A stretch of DNA of 64,000 nucleotides. Source: Poriferisodalis sp965231925. GTDB taxonomy: Bacteria; Actinomycetota; Acidimicrobiia; Acidimicrobiales; Poriferisodalaceae. Below, one piece after another: positions 38,110 to 46,755 of this stretch. The DNA is taken from positions 248,001 to 312,000 of the forward strand of contig OZ246894.1 in the NCBI GenBank assembly GCA_965231925.1, given 5' to 3'. Both the position numbers and the translations under genes were made by a program. How positions within the stretch are numbered: the stretch's first letter is position 1; each line of letters begins with the position of its first letter. The notes under the pieces were generated by a model that saw only the letters and a list, made by a program, of their open reading frames with translations, did not search any database and was not told where the DNA came from.

Positions 38110-39281
38110 GAGCGCTGGTGTTCGAGCGCAAGGAGCTGCGGTTTGCTGCGGCCATGGCCGCAGGAAAGCTGAAACCCGGCTCGGGTGCGGGCGTGGGCCC
38201 GCTGCGGCTGACCGAGATGGAGCCGCCCGAACTTCCCGGCGACGGCTGGCAATACGTGCGCACGGCGCTGTCGGGCATCTGCGGGTCTGACTTGGCGACG
38301 GTGGACGGCAAGGTGTCGCGCTATTTCGAGCCGCTGGTCTCGTTCCCGTTCGTGCCTGGGCACGAGGTAGTCGGCCACACCGACGACGGCACCCGGGTAG
38401 TGCTCGAGCCGGTGCTCGGCCACGAGGCCCACGGCTTTGCACCGCCGTGGCCGGACGCCGCCCCGGCCGACGGCGACGACTACGGCCACCTGATCGGCGG
38501 CGAGATCGAAGCCGGGCTGCAGACCGGATCTTGCGCGTCAACCGGCGGCGGCTGGTCGGAGCAATTCGCCGCCCACCACAGCCAGCTCCACTCGCTGGGC
38601 TCACTGAGCCCCGGAGACCTGTCCGACGAGGCCGCCGTGATGATCGAGCCGACTGCTGCGGGCGTACACGCCGCGCTGCGCTCAGGCGTGACCGAGGGCG
38701 GCACAGCCGCCGTCATCGGCGCCGGCACGATGGGCCTCGTTGCCGTGGCTGCGCTACGCCAGCTCACCGGCGTGGCGGCGATCGTCGTGGGCGCCCGCTA
38801 CAGCCACCAGCGCCGCCTGGCCCGTGAGCTGGGCGCCGACCTGGCCGTGTCGCCCGACGAGCTCGGCCGAGCAGTGCGCCGCGCCGCGGGCACCCGGGTG
38901 ATCGGCGAGACGCTGGGGTCGGGCACCCACGTGACCATCGACGCTGTGGCCTCCTCGGAGTCGCTGACCGATGCCATTGCCCTCACCCGACCCCGTGGGC
39001 GGGTGGTGGTGCTGGGCATGCCCGCCAACGTCGAGTTGAACCTCTCTGCGCTGTGGCACCGCGAAACCGAGCTGGTGGGCGCCTACTGCTACGGCACCGA
39101 GCCGTCGCTCGGCGGCGGCCACACGTTCGAATCGGCCATCACGCTGGTGCGCGACTGCGACCTGGGCCGGCTGGTCTCCGAGCTGTACCCGCTCGAGGAT
39201 TACCGCAACGCCCTCGAACACGCCGCCAACGCCGGCGCCCGAGGCTCCACCAAGATCGCCTTCGACCTCCGCGAGAACTAG
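38106..39281 (+). CDS. Zinc-type medium-chain alcohol dehydrogenase
   Basis: A 391-residue MDR-superfamily enzyme. SGICGSDLATVDG supplies the catalytic-zinc Cys, FPFVPGHEVVG the His-Glu pair, and AAVIGAGTMGLVAVAALR the Rossmann NAD(P) site. The four-Cys structural zinc loop is absent; that place holds the GHEAHGFAPPWPD region. Substrate unknown. GTG start; the first 15 codons are duplicated just upstream. Its TAG stop lies in the CTAG terminus of a 110-bp inverted-repeat element. Confidence 0.88.
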   Translation: MRALVFERKELRFAAAMAAGKLKPGSGAGVGPLRLTEMEPPELPGDGWQYVRTALSGICGSDLATVDGKVSRYFEPLVSFPFVPGHEVVGHTDDGTRVVLEPVLGHEAHGFAPPWPDAAPADGDDYGHLIGGEIEAGLQTGSCASTGGGWSEQFAAHHSQLHSLGSLSPGDLSDEAAVMIEPTAAGVHAALRSGVTEGGTAAVIGAGTMGLVAVAALRQLTGVAAIVVGARYSHQRRLARELGADLAVSPDELGRAVRRAAGTRVIGETLGSGTHVTIDAVASSESLTDAIALTRPRGRVVVLGMPANVELNLSALWHRETELVGAYCYGTEPSLGGGHTFESAITLVRDCDLGRLVSELYPLEDYRNALEHAANAGARGSTKIAFDLREN

Positions 39282-39387
39282 TGCCGTATCAGCAAACGTT
39301 TGCGAGGTTGCACATACCGTCTCGCCGCTTGCTGTTGGAGTTTCCGGCAGCCCTGCGTACTCCGAACGCTGCCTGACGCGGCACTAG
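39278..39387. mobile_element. 110-bp inverted-repeat element with CTAG ends
   Basis: CTAGTGCCG (39278-39286) and CGGCACTAG (39379-39387) are perfect nine-base inverted termini. Inside is the palindrome CAAACGTTTG (39293-39302). The left CTAG gives the adh stop codon, as seen for nhaA with the 107-bp element at 5624-5730. A related internal stretch (GCAAATGTTCGCCAGGT) follows the fpg-like stop at about 43296. Short arms make the mobile nature tentative. Confidence 0.4.
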
Positions 39388-39401
39388 CTGGCTCGGCGCC
39401 G

Positions 39402-39476
39402 CTAGGCAGTCGACTCGAAGACCCTGACCTCGCTGATCATCCCGGCGCGCAGTACGGTCAGGTGTTCACCCTGCAG
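39402..39476 (-). pseudogene. Gene-end fragment, SnoaL-like
   Basis: The minus-strand frame reads LTVLRAGMISEVRVFES then ends in TAG, with a stop a few codons upstream. The pattern (hydrophobic, xxGxIxEVRVF) is typical of the last strand of SnoaL/NTF2-like domains. Only 24 codons are left. Confidence 0.3.
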
Positions 39477-39513
39477 TCAGGGTTCGTTCACGCGCGGCTG
39501 GCAGGCTGTCGGG

Positions 39514-40188
39514 GTGACAGCGCTGCGTGAGACCACCGCCAGCCGGCTGACGTCAGAATTCGTCGGCACCGGGTTCTTGCTGCTCAGCGTGGTCGGCTCG
39601 GGAATCATGGCCGAGCGGCTCAGCCCGAACGACGTCGGGTTGCAGCTGCTGGAGAATTCGATCGCGACAGCGGGTGCGCTGACGTGCCTCATCCTGCTGT
39701 TCGGGTCGACTTCGGGGGCGCACTTCAACCCTGCGGTGACGCTGTGGGCACGGCTCGCTGGCGACCTGGACAACCGGATGGCCGGGCTGTATGTGGTGTG
39801 TCAGACCACCGGCGGGATCCTGGGGGTCATCGCGGCCAATGTGATCTTCGAACTCGATGCGGTGTCGTTGTCAACGAAGGATCGGATCAGCGGGGCCGCA
39901 TTTGTGTCCGAGATCATCGCCACGTTCGGGCTGGTCATCGTCATCATCGGCGTGGTGCGCTCGGGCAAAGCCCAGTTCGTGGCTTTCGCCGTGGCGGCCT
40001 ACATCGGCGGCGCCTACTTCTTCACCTCGTCGACGAGCTTCGCCAACCCGGCGGTGACCGTGGCCCGGATGTTCTCCGACACGTTCGCCGGCATCGCTCC
40101 CGCCAGCGCACCGTGGTTCATCGTGGCGCAGTTCATCGGGTCGCTGTGCGCGATCGCCGTGGCCCGGGTGACCCACCCGCAGCGCTAG
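39514..40188 (+). CDS. Aquaporin/MIP-family channel
   Basis: A 224-residue six-helix channel. The two half-helices are SGAHFNPAVT (NPA 72-74) and SFANPAVTVAR (NPA 178-180, Arg185 of the selectivity filter). Conducts water or small solutes such as glycerol; length and motifs are nearer to aquaporin Z than GlpF. GTG start at 39514. It is convergent with hemB, whose stop codon overlaps its own by two bases. Confidence 0.9.
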   Translation: MTALRETTASRLTSEFVGTGFLLLSVVGSGIMAERLSPNDVGLQLLENSIATAGALTCLILLFGSTSGAHFNPAVTLWARLAGDLDNRMAGLYVVCQTTGGILGVIAANVIFELDAVSLSTKDRISGAAFVSEIIATFGLVIVIIGVVRSGKAQFVAFAVAAYIGGAYFFTSSTSFANPAVTVARMFSDTFAGIAPASAPWFIVAQFIGSLCAIAVARVTHPQR

Positions 40189-41165
40189 TGCAGCGTCTCG
40201 GCGAACTCGCGTGCCAGATACGTCAGGATCAGATCGGCGCCGGCCCGCTTGATGGCGGTGAGGTGCTCGACCGCAGTGGCATCGCCGTCGATCCAGCTGT
40301 TGGCTGCTGCGGCCTTGAGCATTGCGTACTCGCCGGACACGTGATACGCCGCCAGCGGCAAGTCGAATCGGGCCCTGGCGGCGGCGATCACATCGAGGTA
40401 CGCCAGCGCCGGCTTCACCATGATGATGTCGGCCCCCTCGGCAACGTCCAGCTCGATCTCGGCCATGGCTTCACGGGCGTTGGCAGGGTCCTGCTGGTAG
40501 CCCTTGCGGTTGCCGCCACCGCTGATCGTCACATCGACAGCCTCACGGAACGGCCCGTACTCAGCCGAGGCGTACTTCGCCGAGTAGGCCATGATCGGCA
40601 GGCCCTCGTGGCCGTTCGCATCGAGCGCCTGGCGGATGGCTCCGACCTGCCCGTCCATCATTCCCGACGGGCCCACCATGTCGACGCCGGCCTCGGCCTG
40701 GGCCAGCGCCACCCGCTGGTACAGCTCGAGCGTGGCGTCGTTGTCGACCTCGCCATCGTCGGTCACCACGCCGCAGTGGCCGTGATCGGTGTACTCGTCG
40801 AGGCACAGATCGGCGATGATTGCCATCTCCGAGCCGTGGTCGTCTCGCAGGTTGCGCAGGGCCACCTGCACGACGCCGTCGGGGTTCCAAGCTTCCGAGC
40901 CGACGGGGTCTTTGCGGGCGGGCAGGCCGAAGAGGATCACGCCGCTGATGCCGAGGCCGGCCAGCTCATTGACTTCCTTGCGCAGCGACTCCTGGGTGTG
41001 CTGCACGACGCCGGGCAACGAGATGATCGGCTGCGGCTCGGTGGCGTCCTCGCGCACGAACAGCGGGGCGATGAGATCGCTGGGCGTGACAGTGGTCTCC
41101 GCAACGAGCCGGCGCAGCGCCGGGGTGCGACGCAGGCGGCGCAGGCGGCGGGCCGGAAAAGTCAC
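40185..41165 (-). CDS. hemB: Delta-aminolevulinic acid dehydratase (porphobilinogen synthase)
   Basis: A 326-residue enzyme that condenses two 5-aminolevulinate molecules to porphobilinogen in heme synthesis. Schiff-base lysines: Lys197 in MAYSAKYAS and Lys251 in IIMVKPALAYLD. The metal-site loop DLCLDEYTDHGHCG keeps Cys121 and Cys131 but has Asp123 in place of the middle Cys of zinc-type enzymes, so metal preference (Zn or Mg) is uncertain. GTG start. No other heme genes are adjacent. Confidence 0.95.
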   Translation of the reverse strand: MTFPARRLRRLRRTPALRRLVAETTVTPSDLIAPLFVREDATEPQPIISLPGVVQHTQESLRKEVNELAGLGISGVILFGLPARKDPVGSEAWNPDGVVQVALRNLRDDHGSEMAIIADLCLDEYTDHGHCGVVTDDGEVDNDATLELYQRVALAQAEAGVDMVGPSGMMDGQVGAIRQALDANGHEGLPIMAYSAKYASAEYGPFREAVDVTISGGGNRKGYQQDPANAREAMAEIELDVAEGADIIMVKPALAYLDVIAAARARFDLPLAAYHVSGEYAMLKAAAANSWIDGDATAVEHLTAIKRAGADLILTYLAREFAETLH

Positions 41166-41208
41166 CCCGCCATGCTATTGCGCTGCTGCGCCCGAAGAAG
41201 CGCCCGAC

Positions 41209-41523
41209 CTACTCCGCTACTGCGCCCGCAGCAGCGCTCGAAGAAGGTGCAACAGCCGGCTGCGGCGCAGGAGTGGCGATGCCCAACTGCGCCTTGACGA
41301 GCGCCATGTCGGCCTTGACCAGCGCCATGTCGGCGACCAGTTGCATGAGCACCTGCTCCATCCGGTCCATGCGCTGCTCTACGCGATCTATGCGCGAATC
41401 GAGTCGATCTTCGAGTCGGTCAACGCGCCGGCTGAGCGAGCGGCAGCACATCAGGCTGGCCGTGAGATTGAAGCTCATGACGGCAGCCACGGCGGCAAGG
41501 ACAATGAATGACGTCGCGTCCAT
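41209..41523 (-). CDS. Small membrane-anchored coiled-coil protein
   Basis: A 104-residue protein: one N-terminal helix (SFIVLAAVAAVMSFNLTASLM), a heptad-rich charged coiled coil (RRVDRLEDRLDSRIDRVEQ) and the repeat DMALVKADMALVKAQ, then a Pro/Ala-rich tail. Resembles small coiled-coil proteins annotated as DUF or hemolysin XhlA-like, but no firm family. GGAAG precedes the ATG. It may be cotranscribed with hemB, which follows on the same strand in reverse order (its start is 43 bases downstream of this stop). Confidence 0.6.
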   Translation of the reverse strand: MDATSFIVLAAVAAVMSFNLTASLMCCRSLSRRVDRLEDRLDSRIDRVEQRMDRMEQVLMQLVADMALVKADMALVKAQLGIATPAPQPAVAPSSSAAAGAVAE

Positions 41524-41766
41524 AGGACTTCCTTTCGGAACGGTAACAGGCGGGATTTCCGCCCACTAACCGGCGATCTGCCAGTGATACGGGAGCAAGC
41601 AGCGATGCGCTTTGGCGCACCGTAGTGAACGCCGCCGGATCGATGCCACTGGATTTCGAGCCGTCGCCGTGCGTGGCGCCGCCCGAAGCGCCTCGGGCCG
41701 CACGCAGCCATTCGCATGCGGGCCGGTGGCGTGACATGCCGTGACGAGCGGCATAGGTTCGCTGGC

Positions 41767-42228
41767 GTGGAGATCGGGTCAGAGGGCTGGTGCGTCACCA
41801 TGTCCGAGGTGCTCGCGGATGTGGATCTGCCGGCAGTTCAGGCGATCGTGGAGCAGCGGATCGGCAACGGCAATGGCGGACCGGTCGTCGCCTACCGGTT
41901 GGTGATCGACGGCGGTCGGGCTCACCTTGAGCCGGTGCCGCCCGATGCCGGCGACAGGAACGGCAGCAGCGACGGCGACAACGACAGCAGCAGCGATGGC
42001 GCCGAGGGCAGCGACAGCGGCGTAGTGGTGATGAGTCAGTCCCGGGAGACGGCCGAAGCCGTGCGGCGGGGCGAGCTGGGTGCGCTGGCGGCCTTGCAGG
42101 CCGGCCTCATCAAGGTGAGCGGCGATGTGCGCGTGCTGATCACTGCGTCGGAGGCGCTGGCGCTGGTGAACACCGCCTTGGGCCAGGCGCTCGCCGGCCA
42201 GCACGACAACGACGACGGCGGGAGCTGA
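41767..42228 (+). CDS. SCP2-like sterol/lipid-binding domain protein
   Basis: A 153-residue protein with an SCP2-type fold: VAYRLVIDGGRAHLEPV, VVVMSQSRETAEAVRRGEL and AALQAGLIKVSGDVRVL follow the family pattern (hydrophobic ligand tunnel, GELxxxxAxxxGxIxxxGD). A Ser/Asp/Gly/Asn-rich stretch of about 24 residues (GDRNGSSDGDNDSSSDG) is inserted between strands. GTG at 41767 is chosen since VEIGSEGW resembles the usual N-terminus; ATG at 41800 is possible. Six bases before the fpg-like gene, likely an operon. Confidence 0.65.
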   Translation: MEIGSEGWCVTMSEVLADVDLPAVQAIVEQRIGNGNGGPVVAYRLVIDGGRAHLEPVPPDAGDRNGSSDGDNDSSSDGAEGSDSGVVVMSQSRETAEAVRRGELGALAALQAGLIKVSGDVRVLITASEALALVNTALGQALAGQHDNDDGGS

Positions 42229-42234
42229 CGCTTC

Positions 42235-43284
42235 GTGCCGGAGATCCCCGAGATCCGAGCGCATGCCGAACGATTGGAGGCCCTGGCGGCCGGCGAGGTG
42301 CTCAAGCGGGTCGAGCCGCTGTCGTTCACGGCATTCAAGACCGCCCGCCCGCCGCCGAGCGACGCCGTCGGCTGGCCGTTGTGCAGTGTCGGCCAGCGAG
42401 CCAAGTACCTGCTGCTGCGCTTCGCTCCCACGCCCGAGGCTCCGGTCACTAGTGGTGAAGGCGCCGGCGACGCAACGGGCGGGAGCGGGGCCGGGGGCGC
42501 CTCGGGTGACGGGGACGGCGGCGGCGGGCTGACCTTTGTGGTGCACCTCATGCAGGGCGGGCGCTTGCGGGTGCTCGAGCCGGGTGCGAAGCGGTCGCGA
42601 CGGCCCCGCGACGGCCTGGCCAGATTCGAATTCGAGAGCGGACTCGGGCTCATGCTCACCGAACCCGGCACGCAGAAGCGGGCCGGCGTGTGGGTGCTGG
42701 CCGGCGATCCGACCGCCGACCCATCCTCCCCCGACCCGCCAGCCACACCAGAACCCGAACCCACCACCGACCGGTCGACCGGCGTGGAGCCCGAAGCCAC
42801 CGACGCAACCCCGCCAGCCACCACCAATCCATTCATCGGGCTCGGCCCGGAGGCCACCGATGTTGATCCAGCCGCCATGGTCAAACTGATGGCCGCCCAC
42901 CCAGCACGCCTGCACAACTTCCTGCGAGACCAGCGGATTATCTCCGGTCTGGGGCGGCGGCTGGCAAACGAGATCTGCCACCGGGCCAAGCTCTCGCCGT
43001 TCGCCTCGACCGCCAAGCTCGACGCCGAAGCGGTCGGCCGGGTGGTGGCCGCCGTCGGCGCCGTGGTCGACGAGTCGCTGACAGCCGAGCGGGAACTCCC
43101 CCAGATGAGCCGATCAGCCGAACGCCCCTCGGCGGTCCACGCCCGCACCGGCGAGCCGTGCCCGGCCTGCGGCGACGTGGTGCGGGCGGTCGAGTACCGC
43201 GACTACACGGTCAACTACTGCGCCGGCTGCCAGACCGGCGGCCGGGTGCTCGCCGACAACACCACCAGCAAATTCCTGCGCTAG
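42235..43284 (+). CDS. Formamidopyrimidine-DNA glycosylase/endonuclease VIII-family protein
   Basis: A 349-residue base-excision repair enzyme. Pro2 and Glu3 of PEIPEIRAH are the catalytic residues, AKYLLLRF contains the conserved Lys, and FLRDQRIISGLGRRLANEI is the H2TH motif. The zinc finger is CPACGD...YCAGCQ. Two insertions, a Gly/Ser/Asp run at about 70-95 and a Pro/Thr/Glu run at about 160-205, make it about 70 residues longer than usual. Removes oxidised bases such as 8-oxoG. GTG start. Ends in CTAG. Confidence 0.88.
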   Translation: MPEIPEIRAHAERLEALAAGEVLKRVEPLSFTAFKTARPPPSDAVGWPLCSVGQRAKYLLLRFAPTPEAPVTSGEGAGDATGGSGAGGASGDGDGGGGLTFVVHLMQGGRLRVLEPGAKRSRRPRDGLARFEFESGLGLMLTEPGTQKRAGVWVLAGDPTADPSSPDPPATPEPEPTTDRSTGVEPEATDATPPATTNPFIGLGPEATDVDPAAMVKLMAAHPARLHNFLRDQRIISGLGRRLANEICHRAKLSPFASTAKLDAEAVGRVVAAVGAVVDESLTAERELPQMSRSAERPSAVHARTGEPCPACGDVVRAVEYRDYTVNYCAGCQTGGRVLADNTTSKFLR

Positions 43285-43510
43285 TCCTGGGCCGGCAAAT
43301 GTTCGCCAGGTCGAGCACATCAGTGCGGAAACGCCGCTCCAAGCAGACTTCCCGCCCGCGCGAACGAGCCAGCACCGGCGCACACACCCGGCATCACCGC
43401 CACACCCAGCAACACCCGCGCAGCTCCCGGGGTGCATGTCACAGCTGCCAGATACTCTGCTGCGAGCAATGAGGACCCGCAGCGTCGGGCACAACCGAAC
43501 GGAGCACAAC
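43285..43510. other. Intergenic region with repeat-like start
   Basis: Begins with sequence related to the interior of the element at 39278-39387 (GCAAATGTTCGCCAGGT against GCAAACGTTTGCGAGGT). The remainder shows only the leader of the nitroreductase gene. Confidence 0.3.
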
Positions 43511-44179
43511 ATGAGCGATGCCGGAATCAAGCTGGGCCTGTCGGCCGATGAGGTGCTGCAGTCGACTCGGGCCGTGCGCAAGCGGCTCGACTTCGACCGG
43601 CCGGTGCCCGAATCGGTGCTGCGGGAGTGCGTCGAGATTGCGGTGCAGGCGCCGACGGGCTCCAACATGCAGGGCTGGCACTTCGTGTTCGTCACCGAGC
43701 GCGACAAGATCGAGGCCATCTCGGCGCTGTACAAAAAGGGCTTCGACGCCTACCGCAACAGCCCCGTGTACGCGGGCCGGGTGGGGTCGGGCCTCGGCGC
43801 CCAGCGAGAGGCGCAGCAGGCTCGGGTGACCTCGTCGGCCGAGTTCCTGTCAGAAAACATGCACCGCAGCCCGGTGCTATTCCTGCCGTGCATCACGGGC
43901 CGCACCGACGACGCCCGCATGATGGTGGGCCAGGCCGGCTCGATCATCCCCGCCGCGTGGAGCTTCATGCTGGCCGCCCGAGAGCGAGGGCTCGGCACCT
44001 GCTGGACCACGCTGCACCTCGGCTATGAGCGCGAAGCGGCCGAGATCCTGGGCATCCCCTACGACACCGTGCGGCAGTATGCGCTCAGCCCAGTGGCGTA
44101 CACCCAGGGCACCGAGTTCAAGCTGGCGACCCGCACCGATCTCGACTCAGTAATGAGTTGGAACGCCTGGAGCCGCTGA
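43511..44179 (+). CDS. Nitroreductase-family flavoprotein
   Basis: A 222-residue FMN-dependent reductase. STRAVRKRLDFDRPVP and APTGSNMQGWHFVFVT are the N-terminal FMN-phosphate and isoalloxazine motifs, and AARERGLGTCWTTLHLG the C-terminal one. Family members reduce quinones, nitro compounds or enoates with NAD(P)H; the substrate is not deducible. It is 32 bases upstream of an SDR gene on the same strand, suggesting a small redox operon. Confidence 0.88.
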   Translation: MSDAGIKLGLSADEVLQSTRAVRKRLDFDRPVPESVLRECVEIAVQAPTGSNMQGWHFVFVTERDKIEAISALYKKGFDAYRNSPVYAGRVGSGLGAQREAQQARVTSSAEFLSENMHRSPVLFLPCITGRTDDARMMVGQAGSIIPAAWSFMLAARERGLGTCWTTLHLGYEREAAEILGIPYDTVRQYALSPVAYTQGTEFKLATRTDLDSVMSWNAWSR

Positions 44180-44211
44180 TCCAGAGTCCGCGAACACACG
44201 GAGGCACTGAC

Positions 44212-45018
44212 ATGACATCCACATCGGCCGGTGGATCTGCCGGCAGATCGGCTGGCGAGCTGTTCGACCTGTCGGGCCGGGTGGCGGTGGTCACCGGCGG
44301 CTCCCGGGGCATGGGCCGCGAGATGGTGCTGGCGTTCGCCCGAGCCGGCGCCGATGTGGTGATCGCGTCGCGCAAGCTCGACAACTGCGAGGCGGTCGCC
44401 GACGAGGTGCGCTCGACTACCGGCCAGCGGGCGCTGGCCGTGGAGTGCCACGTCGGCTACTGGGACCAGAACGACGCCTTGTGCGAGCGCGTCTACGACG
44501 AGTTCGGCCACTGCGAGGTGCTGGTGAACAACGCCGGCCTGTCCCCGCTGTACCCGTCGCTGTACGAGGTGTCCGAGTCGCTGTTCGACAAGGTGATCGA
44601 GGTGAACCTCAAGGGGCCGTTCCGGGCCTCGGCAGTGTTCGGCAAGCGCATGTTTGAAGCGGGCGGCGGCTCGATCATCAACGTGAGCTCGGTGGCGGCC
44701 GTGGCGCCGTCGCCGAACGAGACGGCGTACGGGGCGGCCAAGGCGGGCATTCACGCCATCACCCAATCGTTCGCCCGCGAGTACGCGCCCCGGGTGCGGG
44801 TGAACTGCATCATGCCCGGCCCGTTCCTGACCGACATCTCGAAGGCCTGGGACATGGAGGCCTTCAACGAGCGAGCCGAGAATGAGATTGCGCTGGCACG
44901 GGGCGGCGAGGCCGACGAAGTGGTGGGCGCGGCGCTGTACTTCGCATCAGAAGCGTCGAGCTACACGACGGGCTCGGTGCTCAAGATCGACGGCGGCACC
45001 GCCTGGCAGACCGGCTGA
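44212..45018 (+). CDS. Short-chain dehydrogenase/reductase
   Basis: A 268-residue classical SDR. TGGSRGMG (29-36) binds NAD(P), NNAG stabilises the core, and SVAAVAPSPNETAYGAAKAG holds Ser and the YxxxK catalytic pair. PGPFLTDIS and the C-terminal SVLKIDGGTAW are standard. GGAGG lies seven bases upstream of the ATG. Probable partner of the preceding nitroreductase gene. Confidence 0.9.
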   Translation: MTSTSAGGSAGRSAGELFDLSGRVAVVTGGSRGMGREMVLAFARAGADVVIASRKLDNCEAVADEVRSTTGQRALAVECHVGYWDQNDALCERVYDEFGHCEVLVNNAGLSPLYPSLYEVSESLFDKVIEVNLKGPFRASAVFGKRMFEAGGGSIINVSSVAAVAPSPNETAYGAAKAGIHAITQSFAREYAPRVRVNCIMPGPFLTDISKAWDMEAFNERAENEIALARGGEADEVVGAALYFASEASSYTTGSVLKIDGGTAWQTG

Positions 45019-45093
45019 TCGCAGCACCTGCCGAGCCAGCGGCTGGACGGATCCGCCGCCGCGCAGTCCGCTACCAACAGACGAGTTGCGGCT

Positions 45094-46392
45094 TCAGGCC
45101 GCCGCTTCGAGGATCGCTGCGCAGCGGCCGACGCGGGCGGTGATGAGCTCGGCGAGGCGCTCGGCGAAGCCCGCCGCACCGCAGTCGGCAATGCTCGGAT
45201 CAGCCGCTGCCTCAGCAACGGCAGCCGGGACACGGCCGGCCAGGTCAGCAACTCGTGCGACGACGTCATGTGCGTCGAGACCGAGATCGCTCGCAGTCTT
45301 GTGCCATGCATCGGGCCGGTCGGCCCGAGTGAGCCGGTAGCCGTCACCGATCTTCATGGCCAAGCTCACCTTGCGGCCCTTCGAATCGTCGTACGGCAGG
45401 AACGATGCGACATCGAACAGCGGCGCCAGTCGCGCCCACGAACCGTTCAGGAGCAGCGCATAGTTCTTGGCGTGGGCATCGGTGCCAGCAATCAGCCAGT
45501 TGAATGCGAGCGCATCGACGAAGCGCCACAAGTCATCGGCGGCCAGCCGGCCCGGCACAACCGAACGCAGCAGGCGGGCAACGTCCTGCGGACCTGGCCC
45601 ACCGTCGGATTGGTACTTGTGATCGGGGTGAACCGACAGAGCTTGGCAGAGGTCCTCCTGATGAAGGCGCTCCAGATGCACACCACGCCAGACACGGTCG
45701 AATCGTTCCACCGCTATCGCTGTCTCGTCTTCGAAGGTCGCCAACGACGTCCGCACAGCCGGGAGCCCCGCATGGGATGCCGCGGCGAGGCAGAGGTGCT
45801 CGTTGACGTGGCTCCAGCGATACTCGGCAATCTCGGGCTTGATGATGTGCGTGCTCGGCAACGAGCCCATCGCCCGATACCACTGCCCGTCGCTGCGGTG
45901 CAGCGCTGTCTTCGCCTGGGCCCCGCCCAAGCTGAACTGCCCGCGGAAATCACCGCCGAGCCACAGTGCGCGATTGGCACGCAGTTCGCGCAGCAGTACA
46001 CAAATGTCGGCCTCGCTCATTGGCTCGGCCTCGTCGACCCGCCGCGATAACTCGCCGACCTCCGAAGGCGGGCACAGCTGCACGGCGCCGGGGCAGTCGC
46101 GTCCGATCGGCGTGCCCAGCAGCGAGAACGGACTGGCGCTCGACGCCGAGAACTCGCGGCCCCAGCGGCGCAGCACCTCGCGGTCATCGGGGAGCAAGCC
46201 CCACAGCCACGGCGCCACCACGTTGTCGTCGTGCTCGGCCGACGAGAGTGGCATCGACACCGAGATTGGCGTGGCAGCAGGGTCGACACGGTAGCTGTCG
46301 TCGTAACGAAGCATCAGCCGGCCAGAGACCGCGCGATGCAGCTCGGCAGCAACCTGGCCGCCCAGCAGCACCGCAAGCACACTGTCAGCCAC
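45094..46392 (-). CDS. hipA: HipA-family toxin kinase
   Basis: A 432-residue serine/threonine kinase of the HipA family. SLGGAQAKTAL is the ATP loop, STHIIKPE the Lys motif, HQEDLCQALSV the hinge side, GTDAHAKNYALLL the catalytic loop and LAPLFDVASF the metal Asp. E. coli HipA phosphorylates glutamyl-tRNA synthetase and causes persistence. The GTG start overlaps the end of hipB by eight bases, so the two are coupled. All kinase motifs look intact. Confidence 0.9.
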   Translation of the reverse strand: MADSVLAVLLGGQVAAELHRAVSGRLMLRYDDSYRVDPAATPISVSMPLSSAEHDDNVVAPWLWGLLPDDREVLRRWGREFSASSASPFSLLGTPIGRDCPGAVQLCPPSEVGELSRRVDEAEPMSEADICVLLRELRANRALWLGGDFRGQFSLGGAQAKTALHRSDGQWYRAMGSLPSTHIIKPEIAEYRWSHVNEHLCLAAASHAGLPAVRTSLATFEDETAIAVERFDRVWRGVHLERLHQEDLCQALSVHPDHKYQSDGGPGPQDVARLLRSVVPGRLAADDLWRFVDALAFNWLIAGTDAHAKNYALLLNGSWARLAPLFDVASFLPYDDSKGRKVSLAMKIGDGYRLTRADRPDAWHKTASDLGLDAHDVVARVADLAGRVPAAVAEAAADPSIADCGAAGFAERLAELITARVGRCAAILEAAA

Positions 46393-46741
46393 GGTGAACG
46401 TCTGACGGCTCAGTCCAGTCGTCGAGATACTGGTTGAGATCGAAGCTGGAGCTGTCGGTGCCCGTGCCGACTCCGGCATCGGCCCGAACGAGGCCGAGGC
46501 CCAGGTCCAGTGCGATCATCACGCGCAGCACGCCGTCCAAAGACACCGTCGGCTTGCCATTCTCAAGGCTCGACAGCCACGGGCGGCCGACACCGGCCAT
46601 CTCGGCCATCGTTGCCTGCGACCAGCCACGCTCCTTGCGCGCCGCTGCGACGGCCGTGCCGAGATCACGACTGGTCAGCAGCGGTCGCACGCCATGGCCT
46701 GGTGAAGGATCATTGCTCTGTCGGGGCACCACGGTCTCCAT
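46385..46741 (-). CDS. hipB: HipB-family antitoxin/repressor
   Basis: A 118-residue protein with a Xre-type helix-turn-helix (about 27-85): LGTAVAAARKERGWSQATMA, EMAGVGRPWLSSLENGKPTV. It has a longer N-terminal leader than typical HipB. It should bind HipA and repress the operon; repeated TGTC/GACA sites lie in the upstream region. An internal start nearer the helix-turn-helix is possible. Confidence 0.88.
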   Translation of the reverse strand: METVVPRQSNDPSPGHGVRPLLTSRDLGTAVAAARKERGWSQATMAEMAGVGRPWLSSLENGKPTVSLDGVLRVMIALDLGLGLVRADAGVGTGTDSSSFDLNQYLDDWTEPSDVHRG

Positions 46742-46755
46742 GCAGGAACACTCCG

